64,000 nt of DNA from Terribium retamae (GTDB taxonomy: Bacteria; Pseudomonadota; Alphaproteobacteria; Rhizobiales; Rhizobiaceae), in contig NZ_JAKREW010000007.1 of NCBI RefSeq assembly GCF_022347545.1, positions 120,466 through 184,465 of the forward strand. Direction: 5' to 3'. Every line of letters starts with the position of its first letter. Within the stretch, counting starts at the first letter, position 1. Shown piece by piece: positions 56,889 through 64,000 of the stretch. The notes beneath the pieces were generated by a model. That model did no database searches. It saw nothing but the letters and a program-made list of their open reading frames with translations, and was not told the DNA's origin. A program made the translations under genes and the position numbers.

Positions 56889-57362
56889 TCAACGGCTGTG
56901 GAACGATCGGTGGAGTTGTCGCACTTCTTCCGCAAGCTCGGGAACGGGACCGTCGACAGCGATACCCTCGACAACGCTTTCGATCGGCAAGGCACGAACC
57001 CGGGAAGGAGTGACTCCAAGCTCGCCAAGCCAGCTGGTGAGCTGACTGGTTGAACTGGCATAGACGATGCAGCCCAACCCGACCCAGCCGTGGGCCGCGG
57101 AGCACATAGGGCAATGCTCGCCCGACGTGTAGACCGTCGCGGCAGCACGCTCGTCGGCGGTCATGTTGTTGGCGGCCCAGCGGGCGATCGCAAACTCGGG
57201 ATGCTGGGTAAGATCACCGCCCGCGACATGGTTGTGATCTTCGAACAGCACTTCGCCCTCGCCCGACACCAGGATCGAGCCGAAAGGTTCATCGCCTGCA
57301 TCCAAGGCAGCTTTTGCCAAATCCACGCAGCGGCGCAGGTGTTTGAGGTCAATGTCGTTCAT
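56889..57362 (-). CDS. Nucleoside/cytidine-deaminase-fold protein
   Basis: 157 residues from the ATG at 57362, with GGA seven bases upstream; further in-frame starts lie at 57374 and 57380. Zinc motif: HPEFAIARWA (HxE) and GEHCPMCSAAHGW (CxxC). These are complete for a cytidine-deaminase-superfamily enzyme of the guanine-deaminase/TadA-like branch. Substrate unknown. It is convergent with the antiporter gene, 14 bp away. Confidence 0.85.
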   Translation of the reverse strand: MNDIDLKHLRRCVDLAKAALDAGDEPFGSILVSGEGEVLFEDHNHVAGGDLTQHPEFAIARWAANNMTADERAAATVYTSGEHCPMCSAAHGWVGLGCIVYASSTSQLTSWLGELGVTPSRVRALPIESVVEGIAVDGPVPELAEEVRQLHRSFHSR

Positions 57363-57464
57363 CGTGTCATCCATTCTCATGGAACGATTCGCCGGCCGAG
57401 CATGCGACATGTCGGCATGCTCAACCTGGGGACAACTCTAGCCGGGCTGCGGCTTGCCTGCCAC

Positions 57465-58169
57465 TCACCTTCCGATCGTAGCGACCCACGCCCTGGCGAT
57501 GGCCAAACCGGACTGATCGGCCAGCGCAGCATTGCGAGCCGCTTCGGCGGGAAGCCGCTCCGGCCAATCAGGCCAGCGTGCTGTCACCGTGTCGGCAAAG
57601 GCGGTTGTCCAATAGTCGACCACGGCGCGGTCGGCCTCAAAATGGAACTGGAAAGCATAGACGGCGCGGCCGAGACGGAAGGCCTGGTTTTCGGCCACCG
57701 CGCTCGAGGCCAAGCGTACCGCGCTGGGCGGCAGGGTGAAGGTATCATCGTGCCATTGGAAGATCGGAAAAGCCACCGGCATGGCGCTGAGAACCGCGTC
57801 TGTCTTTGCCTCTTCGGTCAGGGTCACGCCGTGCCAGCCGAATTCGGATGCGCCCCCAACCTGATTGATCCCGCCAAAGGCGCGCGCCAGAAGCTGGCTG
57901 CCGAGGCAAATGCCGAGCACCGAGCGATCCTTGTGAGCGAAGTCGCGGATGAGGTCGAGCAATTCGGGGAAATAGGGATGGCTGTCGTCGGCGAGCGCAT
58001 TCTGGCCGCCGCCGAACAGCACCAGAGCGTCATGTTCGCTGGCATCTTTCGGCAACCGATCGCCGAGATAGGCCTTGCGGACATCGATCTCGGCGTTGGC
58101 TTCGGCAAGTGCCGCTCCGACATTGCCGAGGTCGGTACCCTGGTAATTCTCGACGACAAGAACCCGCAT
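57465..58169 (-). CDS. Class I glutamine amidotransferase-like protein
   Basis: 234 residues from the ATG at 58169. The triad is present: nucleophile Cys in VLGICLGSQLLARAFGG, and His/Glu in YAFQFHFEADRA. It is a stand-alone GATase1 domain like those found with GMP-synthase-type or gamma-glutamyl-polyamine hydrolases (PuuD relatives). The acceptor is unknown and no partner synthase is adjacent. Confidence 0.88.
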   Translation of the reverse strand: MRVLVVENYQGTDLGNVGAALAEANAEIDVRKAYLGDRLPKDASEHDALVLFGGGQNALADDSHPYFPELLDLIRDFAHKDRSVLGICLGSQLLARAFGGINQVGGASEFGWHGVTLTEEAKTDAVLSAMPVAFPIFQWHDDTFTLPPSAVRLASSAVAENQAFRLGRAVYAFQFHFEADRAVVDYWTTAFADTVTARWPDWPERLPAEAARNAALADQSGLAIARAWVATIGR

Positions 58170-58262
58170 GACCATCCTGACATGAATTGCGCTGGTGGTT
58201 GCGTATCATGCCAGCAAAGCAGCGGCCAAGCGCCGGTGCAGGACAGGAAACGGAAAAAGCCT

Positions 58263-58937
58263 ATGCCACTGCAGAATCGGGTCGATCCATACGGCGCCAT
58301 CCACGCCGTGCCTGAACGCGGACTGTTCACCGGCAATCGCGGCATTATCCACGACCCGGAGACGAAGACGCTGCTCAAGAAGCGCTGGGCACTGCCGGCC
58401 TGGATCATCTGCGTCTGCGACTATCAGGGCCGCAGGCGCGAACCGATGGGGCGCAACCGGCAAGTCGACGGAAAGGGAGGCGGCAAAGCCGGCTGGACGG
58501 AGCTGTTCTTCCTCGACCAACCGACCGCGCTTGCCGCCGGCCACCGGCCCTGCTTTTTCTGCCAGCGCGCGCGGGCGAGCGAATTCCTCCGCTGTTTTGG
58601 CAAGGCCTTCGGCATCGCCGAGCCGCGCGCGCCGCAACTGGACGCAAGGCTGCACAAGGAGCGTTTCGCGTCGGCCCGGAAACCCTTGCCGCCGATCCCG
58701 GCCGAGGAGATCGCGCGGCTGCCGGATGGCGCGATGGTGGATATCGGCGGCAAGCCTTTTGCCCTGCGGGACGGCGGGCTGCTGGGCTGGAGCTTTGCCG
58801 GCTACGACAGGCCGGTCAGCATGAGCGCGGCAACCAGGGGCGGCGCGTCAGTCGCGCTGATCACCCCTCCAACAGCGGTTGCCGCGCTCGCCGCCGGCTT
58901 TACGCCGGTTTGGCATGCGAGCGCGGGAAACGGATGA
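58263..58937 (+). CDS. Conserved rhizobial protein of unknown function with a CxxC motif
   Basis: 224 residues from the ATG at 58263. The central feature is TALAAGHRPCFFCQRARASE, a possible metal or redox CxxC. Other conserved text is AIHAVPERGLFTGNRGIIHD, LPAWIICVCDYQGRRRE, ELFFLDQPTALA and LLGWSFAGYDRPVS. I recall similar proteins annotated only as hypothetical. It is divergent from the glutamine amidotransferase gene, with 93 bp between, so they may share control. Only the short start was accepted, although the frame is open much further upstream. Confidence 0.8.
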   Translation: MPLQNRVDPYGAIHAVPERGLFTGNRGIIHDPETKTLLKKRWALPAWIICVCDYQGRRREPMGRNRQVDGKGGGKAGWTELFFLDQPTALAAGHRPCFFCQRARASEFLRCFGKAFGIAEPRAPQLDARLHKERFASARKPLPPIPAEEIARLPDGAMVDIGGKPFALRDGGLLGWSFAGYDRPVSMSAATRGGASVALITPPTAVAALAAGFTPVWHASAGNG

Positions 58938-59114
58938 GACCTGCGCGAACTGCTCCCTGCCCTGCCCCGCTGCATGATGGAGAGCGCAGGCACTACAGGG
59001 AGCCGACAGCGCGGAGCGCTACGCCCGCGCGATGCCCCCATCGCGTCTTGGCGCAGTTCCCGCCCTGCCGGCCTCTCGAACCGACGCGGTCCGCATCGGG
59101 GGGAGGAATGCAAA

Positions 59115-59702
59115 TCAGCTGTTCTTGCCGACGTGGCGCCAGACCAGCGGAAGCGCCGCCGACGCCAAAGAGAGCTTCAACAGGTCGCCGAGCAGGAATG
59201 GGGTCAGCCCCCATGCCAGCACCGGCTTGTCCCAGCCGACGAGCGCGCCGAGCCAGAGCAGGCCGGGCAGATAGATCGCGACGGTGCCGGCCAGCATCGC
59301 CAGCGCGGTGAGCGCAACGCTGCGATCCCAGCCGCGTTCGGCCAGCCAGCCGCAGATGGCGGCGGCAGGCAGATAGCCCAGCAGATAGCCGCCGGTCGGC
59401 CCCATCATATAGGCAAGGCCGATGCCCTTTTCCGGTGTGCCGGCGAAGACCGGCAAACCTGCGGCGCCCTCGGCGAGATAGAGCAGGACGGTGGCAAGCC
59501 CGAGCCGCCAGCCGAGCGCTGTGCCGATGGCGAGCACCGCGAAAGTCTGCATGGTCAGCGGCACGGGATAGAAGGGAAGCTGGACCTTTGCCGATGCCCA
59601 AAGCAGGAGCGAACCGGCAAAGACGACGGCGGCCTTTTGCAACAGCGACGTCTCGCCGACGAAACGCTGCAGCAATGTGGAGATGCCAGCCTGGGAAGCC
59701 AT
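59115..59702 (-). CDS. bioY: BioY-family biotin transporter
   Basis: 195 residues from the ATG at 59702, with AGGA eight bases upstream. Six membrane spans and the BioY signature KVQLPFYPVPLTMQTFAVLA, then GLPVFAGTPEKGIGLAYMMG and PTGGYLLGYLPAAAICGWLA. BioY binds biotin as the S-component of ECF transporters, and some BioY proteins transport alone. No bioM/bioN neighbour is in the window. It follows the permease gene by 71 bp, where a GCCTCG..CGAGGC hairpin lies. Confidence 0.93.
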   Translation of the reverse strand: MASQAGISTLLQRFVGETSLLQKAAVVFAGSLLLWASAKVQLPFYPVPLTMQTFAVLAIGTALGWRLGLATVLLYLAEGAAGLPVFAGTPEKGIGLAYMMGPTGGYLLGYLPAAAICGWLAERGWDRSVALTALAMLAGTVAIYLPGLLWLGALVGWDKPVLAWGLTPFLLGDLLKLSLASAALPLVWRHVGKNS

Positions 59703-59773
59703 GGGACCTGTCCTTTCTCGTTTTTGAGTTCTCGGTAGAGCCTCGGCCCCTGACAGGGCGCGAGGCCTGGATG

Positions 59774-61129
59774 TCACGCGGCGGTGAGGAACCACTCGCG
59801 CTTGGCGCTGTTCAGGCCAAGCGCGTAGATGCAAAAACCGACGACCGCGGTGGCCGGCGCCGATAGCTCCGTGTAGGCGCCACCCCACAGGTGAAGGGCG
59901 ATGCCGACGGCCGCCGCCGCGAACCAGGCGATGATGCCGAGTGGATTGAAAGCCGGCACGTGGCTCGAACGGTATTCGATCGTGCTGCCGACAAGCTGCT
60001 CGTAGCGGCTGGAGAAGATGTGGGCCATGGCAACCGCCACCCAGGCAACGACGAAGATGCCTTGATAGGCGAGCGCCTGCAGCAGGTAACTGAACACGTC
60101 GATCAGCATCAGCAGATAGACGATCGCGCCGACCACGATGGCCCAGCCGATACGGCCGAAAGGCGGCTTGCCGAACAGCTGCACCAGCGCCTCCAGATTG
60201 ACGGCTGCAAGGTAATAGTTCGCCGTATTGATGCGGGTCTGCGTGACCCAGACGAAGAGCAGGCCGCCGATGCCCATGATCTTCAGAAGCGCCAGCAGCA
60301 CAGAGACTTCGGTGACGGTGCCGAGGTCCGGCACCGTGCCGACCATGAACATGCCGAACAGGCCGCTGACCAGGAACACCATGACATAGAACGGCATGCC
60401 GAAGTTGAAATAGGCGTGATAGCCGGCATCTTCCTGGCGGCCGAAACGGGCGTAGTCGAAGGTGAACATCGTCAGCACCCACACGCCCATGTAGTACACG
60501 AAGCAGGACAGCCAGCCCAATGCCGGCTCGCCGCCTGCAGGTCCGAGATTGAGCCACTTGTCACTGTAGCCATACTGGCTGATCGCCAGCACAACCGCGA
60601 GCACGAGGCCCAGTATGTAGAACGGCAGCAGCACGCCGTTGAATTTGTCGAGCCATGTCTGGATGCTGCCGAAGATCAGCGGCACCGAATAAAGCACGAC
60701 GATCAGGGCAGCGATCGGATAGGAGATCGACGGAAAGATGTTGTTGATGCCGACCGCGATCACCGATCCCTCGAAGACGGCGTAGTAGATGGCGGTAGCG
60801 CAGAAGATCAATGTCGCGAGGCCAGCCCCGACATTGCCGAACAGAACGCGTGAGAACAGGGCGACGGACAGCCCGGTCTTGATGGCGAACCTGCTCAACA
60901 CCGCGTTGATGAGCCCATAGGCGACCACCGACAGCACCATGCCGATGATCGCGTTCCAGGTGCCGAAGCCAAGCGCCAGCGCGGCGCCGACCACGATGTA
61001 GAAGACGGCGCTGCAGACGGCCCACCATGCCATGGTCAACGCCATCTTCGGCATGCGGGCATTGGGTGGTACGGCAATGTTCGAATAGTCCAGTGTGTCG
61101 GCTTCATCAGCCGCTAGTTTTCCAGCCAT
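59774..61129 (-). CDS. NCS1-family nucleobase/cytosine-type permease
   Basis: 451 residues with about 12 membrane spans. The NCS1 fold is indicated by the first helix region VPPNARMPKMALTMAWWAVC, GLINAVLSRFAIKTGLSVAL, FSRVLFGNVGAGLATLIFCA and FVWVTQTRINTANYYLAAVN. NCS1 proteins import pyrimidines, purines, hydantoins, allantoin or thiamine with H+ or Na+. In this cluster it probably imports the nitrogenous compound handled by the adjacent carboxylase/hydrolase proteins. Confidence 0.9.
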   Translation of the reverse strand: MAGKLAADEADTLDYSNIAVPPNARMPKMALTMAWWAVCSAVFYIVVGAALALGFGTWNAIIGMVLSVVAYGLINAVLSRFAIKTGLSVALFSRVLFGNVGAGLATLIFCATAIYYAVFEGSVIAVGINNIFPSISYPIAALIVVLYSVPLIFGSIQTWLDKFNGVLLPFYILGLVLAVVLAISQYGYSDKWLNLGPAGGEPALGWLSCFVYYMGVWVLTMFTFDYARFGRQEDAGYHAYFNFGMPFYVMVFLVSGLFGMFMVGTVPDLGTVTEVSVLLALLKIMGIGGLLFVWVTQTRINTANYYLAAVNLEALVQLFGKPPFGRIGWAIVVGAIVYLLMLIDVFSYLLQALAYQGIFVVAWVAVAMAHIFSSRYEQLVGSTIEYRSSHVPAFNPLGIIAWFAAAAVGIALHLWGGAYTELSAPATAVVGFCIYALGLNSAKREWFLTAA

Positions 61130-61223
61130 GATATTCCCCTTCTCTTTTTTGGTTATGACTGACGACTTGTCTGGCTCGCCGCCTCCTTGTTCGACGCAAT
61201 TGCGGACGGAAAACCGAATTGCT

Positions 61224-62195
61224 TCAGGCCAGCGCCTCCCTCATCCGATTGAGCAGCTCCGCCCTATCGGCGCGTGCGCGCAATGCCTCGGCCATGTCGA
61301 CCTTGACGAAGGTCGTGGGCGTGTTGGGCTGCATCTGCCCGATCAGGTCCATGTCGGCGGAAATCACCGTGCCGAGCATGAAGTAGCCGCCGCCGGACAC
61401 CGCATCCCGATGCAGGATGATCGGCTCGCTGCCGCTCGGCACCTGGATGGAGCCGTAGGGGTAGCAGCTGTCGACGATGTTGGAGGGATCGGAGCCGGCG
61501 CCGAAGGGCGGCTCGCGGTCGACGAACCGCAGGGGCCGGCCGCCCTTGAAACGATAGCCCATGCGGTCGGCTTCGGAAGCGACCTTCCATTGGTCTTCGA
61601 AGAAACCGGCCAGCGACTCTTCCTGCAACCTGTGCGCATAGAGGCCCGGCAGCACGCGCAGTTCTGCCGGCGCAGCGGACGGCCGCCGCAACCCTTCCGG
61701 CAAGGTCCTGCCTTCCTTCGTCAAGCCGGGCTGCCCGACGGGCAGTTCGTCGCCCTTGGCGATCGCCCTGCCCTTGAATCCGCCCAACGCACCGATGACA
61801 TAGGTCGAACGGCTGCCGAGCGCTTCCGGTACATCGATGCCTCCTGCGATCGCCACATAGATGCGCGCGCCCTTCTTGAGGAACCCGAAGCTCAGCCTAC
61901 CGCCGGCCCTGACCTTGAGCGCAGTCCAGGATGGCTGCTCGACGCCGTCTATCCTGATCGGCATTTCCGCACCGGTAACCGCAATCGTCGCATCGTCGCG
62001 GAATTCGAGTTCAGGCCCCATGAACACAGCTTCGAGGCATGCCGCGCCTTCATCGTTGCCGACCAGAAGGTTGGCGGCACGCAGCGCCATGCGGTCCAGT
62101 GCCCCGCCAACCGGGATGCCGAGATGAAAATAGCCGGGCCGGCCGAGGTCCTGGACCGTGGTGGCAAGGCCCGGATTAATGACGCTAACCACCAT
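61224..62195 (-). CDS. KipA/biotin-dependent carboxyltransferase-like protein (allophanate-hydrolase subunit 2 family)
   Basis: 323 residues from the ATG at 62195. The family blocks are INPGLATTVQDLGRPGYFHL, GIPVGGALDRMALRAANLLV, then LRVLPGLYAHRLQ, SEADRMGYRFKGGRPL and the C-terminal SEPIILHRDAVSGGGYFMLG. With the KipI-like partner it forms the carboxyltransferase part of urea-carboxylase-type enzymes, or PxpBC of 5-oxoprolinase. It overlaps the upstream KipI-like gene by 11 bp. Confidence 0.88.
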   Translation of the reverse strand: MVVSVINPGLATTVQDLGRPGYFHLGIPVGGALDRMALRAANLLVGNDEGAACLEAVFMGPELEFRDDATIAVTGAEMPIRIDGVEQPSWTALKVRAGGRLSFGFLKKGARIYVAIAGGIDVPEALGSRSTYVIGALGGFKGRAIAKGDELPVGQPGLTKEGRTLPEGLRRPSAAPAELRVLPGLYAHRLQEESLAGFFEDQWKVASEADRMGYRFKGGRPLRFVDREPPFGAGSDPSNIVDSCYPYGSIQVPSGSEPIILHRDAVSGGGYFMLGTVISADMDLIGQMQPNTPTTFVKVDMAEALRARADRAELLNRMREALA

Positions 62196-63060
62196 GGACC
62201 TCGCCCTCCAGCTTGGCGTTGTAACCGTCAATGTCCTTGCGGAATTCGCGCAGGTCGAAGGTGACGTCGCGCATGATGGGCACGAAGCGCCCGGCCTCCA
62301 CATCGCCTTCGATGCCGTCATGCTCGTCCCGGCCGATCGGACGGAACTTCACGATGTCGCCTGGGCGGAAGAACACCATGAAGTCCCTGAGATAACTGGT
62401 CTTTTGCTCGGGATCGAAAATCGGCATCGGCGTGATGCCGAACATCTGGTAGCCGCCGGCGCCGCGCACCGAATAGATGCAGGAGAAACAGCCGCCATGG
62501 CCGACGGTCAGCTTTGGCGTGTCGGTGCGCGGACGCAGATATTTCGGCACCTGAAGCTGCCGCGGCCGATCGACCATCTGGTACATAAACGGAAGGCCGG
62601 CGACGAAGCCGACCATCGAGACGAACCATGGCGCACCGCTATGGGCAGAGATGAAATCGCCGACACCACCGAGATTGTTGATGCGCGCGGCATATTCGAG
62701 ATCTGTCGCCTGGGGATCCTGATGCCGTTCGCGGAAACGCATCAGCGTCTCGTGGGTCCATGGGTCCTCGTAGAAGACGGGAATCTCGACGACGCGCGTG
62801 TTGATCACCGGCTCGGCCTTCGTCGTAGCCTTCTCGATCGCCTGGATCTCGGCCAGGATGTCGTCCGGCTTTATGACATCCGGATCGAACTTGATCTGGA
62901 AGGATGCGTTGGCCGGGCAGATCTCGGTGACGCCACGGATACGGCTATCACGGATGGCGCTGGTCATGGACAGGCTCTTGAAGAACGCTTCCAAGGACAT
63001 GCTCTCATCGCATTCGACGAAGAGATGCTCGTCGCCGCCGAACGAGTAGCGGTTGCTCAT
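62185..63060 (-). CDS. KipI/PxpB-like protein (allophanate-hydrolase subunit 1 family)
   Basis: 291 residues from the ATG at 63060, longer than the usual 210-240. Conserved blocks are SFGGDEHLFVECDESMSLEA, VVEIPVFYEDPWTHE, GAPWFVSMVGFVAGLPFMYQ, RPRQLQVPKYLRPRTDTPKL and VRGAGGYQMFGITPMPIFDP. The start overlaps the end of the biotin carboxylase gene by 4 bp. The extra length lies mainly in the middle (residues 100-150) and the C-terminus. Confidence 0.86.
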   Translation of the reverse strand: MSNRYSFGGDEHLFVECDESMSLEAFFKSLSMTSAIRDSRIRGVTEICPANASFQIKFDPDVIKPDDILAEIQAIEKATTKAEPVINTRVVEIPVFYEDPWTHETLMRFRERHQDPQATDLEYAARINNLGGVGDFISAHSGAPWFVSMVGFVAGLPFMYQMVDRPRQLQVPKYLRPRTDTPKLTVGHGGCFSCIYSVRGAGGYQMFGITPMPIFDPEQKTSYLRDFMVFFRPGDIVKFRPIGRDEHDGIEGDVEAGRFVPIMRDVTFDLREFRKDIDGYNAKLEGEVHGG

Positions 63061-64000
63061 TGCGCAGCCTCCTTCGCACTGTCGTCCTGCATCGGCACCT
63101 GGAACTTCGTTTCCAGCCACCCCTCGAGGAAACGAGTGTGGAATGCGCCGGCCACGACATCAGCATCGCCAGCCAGGGCCGCATGCAGCGGAATGGTGGT
63201 CGGAATGCCCTCGATCTTCAGCGATTGCAGCGAGGCACGAAGTTTGGCCAGGCAATCGCTGCGGTCGGTGCCATGCACCACAAGCTTGCCCAGCAGCGAG
63301 TCGTAGAAAGGTGGCACGGAATAGCCGTCGAAGAGCATCGTGTCGAAGCGCACCCCCTCGCCGTCGGGCACAGCCAGCTTCGAGACCACACCCGGCCAGG
63401 GCATGAAGTTCCTGGCGGGATCCTCGGCATTGATGCGGCACTCGATGGCGTGGCCGAGGATAGAGACATCTTCCTGCCGGACCGATAGCGGCTCGCCGCC
63501 TGCTATGCGCAGCATTTCCTGCACCAGGTCGACACCAGTGATCATCTCCGTGACCGGATGCTCGACCTGGATGCGGGTGTTCACCTCAAGGAAGTAGAAC
63601 GCCTGACTGGCCTCGTCATAGAGATATTCCACCGTGCCGGCACCGCTGTAGCCGACTGAACGCGCCAGGGCGACGGCGCTGTCGCAGAGCTTCCGGCGCA
63701 CGGTTGCGGGCAGACCGACCGCGGGCGCCTCTTCCCAGACCTTCTGGCGGCGGCGCTGCAACGAACATTCACGCTCGAAGCAGTGCACGAAATTTTTGCC
63801 GTCGCCGAGGATCTGCACCTCGACGTGGCGCGCCGCCAGCACGGCCTTTTCAATGTACAGCCCACCATCGCCGAAAGCCGCGGCGGCTTCGGCCGAGGCC
63901 TGCGGAAACTGACGCGTGAATTCGTCGAGGTCGGCGGCGACGCGAATGCCGCGCCCGCCGCCGCCCGCGGCGGCCTGGATCCGCCCCGGGACACCGCGGG
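63057..64000 (-). CDS. Biotin carboxylase subunit (AccC-like), C-terminal part
   Basis: The gene enters from the right edge. The ATP-grasp core is visible: the glycine-rich loop IQAAAGGGGRGIRV, then VEVQILGDGKNFVHCFEREC, FYFLEVNTRIQVEHPVTEMI and the C-terminal HAIECRINAEDPARNFMPWP, so it carboxylates biotin on a carrier protein with ATP and bicarbonate. The last few residues before the edge (GVPGR in place of the usual aliphatic stretch) look divergent. It is the first visible gene of the right-edge cluster. The carrier protein, if separate, must lie outside the window. Confidence 0.9.
   Translation of the reverse strand, partial: RGVPGRIQAAAGGGGRGIRVAADLDEFTRQFPQASAEAAAAFGDGGLYIEKAVLAARHVEVQILGDGKNFVHCFERECSLQRRRQKVWEEAPAVGLPATVRRKLCDSAVALARSVGYSGAGTVEYLYDEASQAFYFLEVNTRIQVEHPVTEMITGVDLVQEMLRIAGGEPLSVRQEDVSILGHAIECRINAEDPARNFMPWPGVVSKLAVPDGEGVRFDTMLFDGYSVPPFYDSLLGKLVVHGTDRSDCLAKLRASLQSLKIEGIPTTIPLHAALAGDADVVAGAFHTRFLEGWLETKFQVPMQDDSAKEAAQ

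Noticed and set aside
57090..58262. Long upstream extension of the CxxC protein frame
   Set aside because: It overlaps the deaminase and amidotransferase genes on the other strand; the conserved protein starts at 58263.
59740..59766. Possible biotin-responsive site before bioY
   Set aside because: Only a GCCTCG/CGAGGC hairpin is present; the BioR-type TTATAGATAA palindrome is not found.

Overview
The window looks like chromosome of a high-GC alphaproteobacterium of the order Hyphomicrobiales, most like Mesorhizobium or a close relative in the Phyllobacteriaceae. The grounds are a short-form HisG paired with HisZ, the thiCOSGED operon order, a LysR-type OxyR divergent from katG, an arginase/ornithine cyclodeaminase pair divergent from an Lrp-type regulator, and several families of dispersed palindromic repeats typical of rhizobial genomes. 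There is no rRNA, complete tRNA or CRISPR array.

Region 1 (1-7.0 kb) is a carbon-phosphorus lyase operon read leftward: phnM-phnG-phnH-phnI-phnJ-phnK-phnL, then the start of phnD at the left edge. A GntR/UTRA (PhnF-type) regulator is divergent, and the shared promoter region holds a plausible Pho box. Region 2 (7.0-13.6 kb) is mobile-DNA debris. An IS66-family element (8-bp target duplication) sits inside a decayed ISL3-family element, itself flanked by a direct repeat. Next come a recombinase relic, a tRNA-Leu-like 3' fragment, an AlpA-type gene and a P4-type integrase immediately downstream of the 3' end of guaA, a known island insertion site.

Region 3 (13.8-25.5 kb) has housekeeping and stress genes: guaA, an MTA/SAH nucleosidase-like gene, a thioesterase, an RsmB-type rRNA methyltransferase, aqpZ, katG/oxyR, and a RidA-ocd-arginase cluster with an Lrp regulator. 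Region 4 (25.7-39 kb) has an acyl-CoA synthetase, a tightly coupled hisS-VOC-hisZ-hisG operon, a DUF389 membrane protein, tag, an L,D-transpeptidase, a folD-like gene with changed catalytic residues, a frameshifted monooxygenase, a nucleotidyltransferase and a TetR/SDR pair. Region 5 (39-48.1 kb) is the glycolate oxidase locus glcD-glcE-glcF, split by an ASCH-like/winged-helix gene and a DUF559 nuclease bracketed by palindromic repeats. DUF3422 and a GntR-lldD (2-hydroxyacid dehydrogenase) operon follow.

Region 6 (48.2-54.8 kb) has a metallophosphatase and the thiC-thiO-thiS-thiG-thiE-thiD operon behind a TPP riboswitch. Region 7 (54.8-64 kb) has a 46-residue exported or membrane peptide, a Ca2+/H+ antiporter-like protein, a deaminase, a glutamine amidotransferase and a conserved unknown protein. 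It ends with a leftward cluster at the right edge: biotin carboxylase, KipI-like, KipA-like, NCS1 permease and BioY. This resembles a urea carboxylase split into separate genes, linked to an uptake system for a nitrogenous substrate and for biotin. It is the least conventional metabolic unit in the window.
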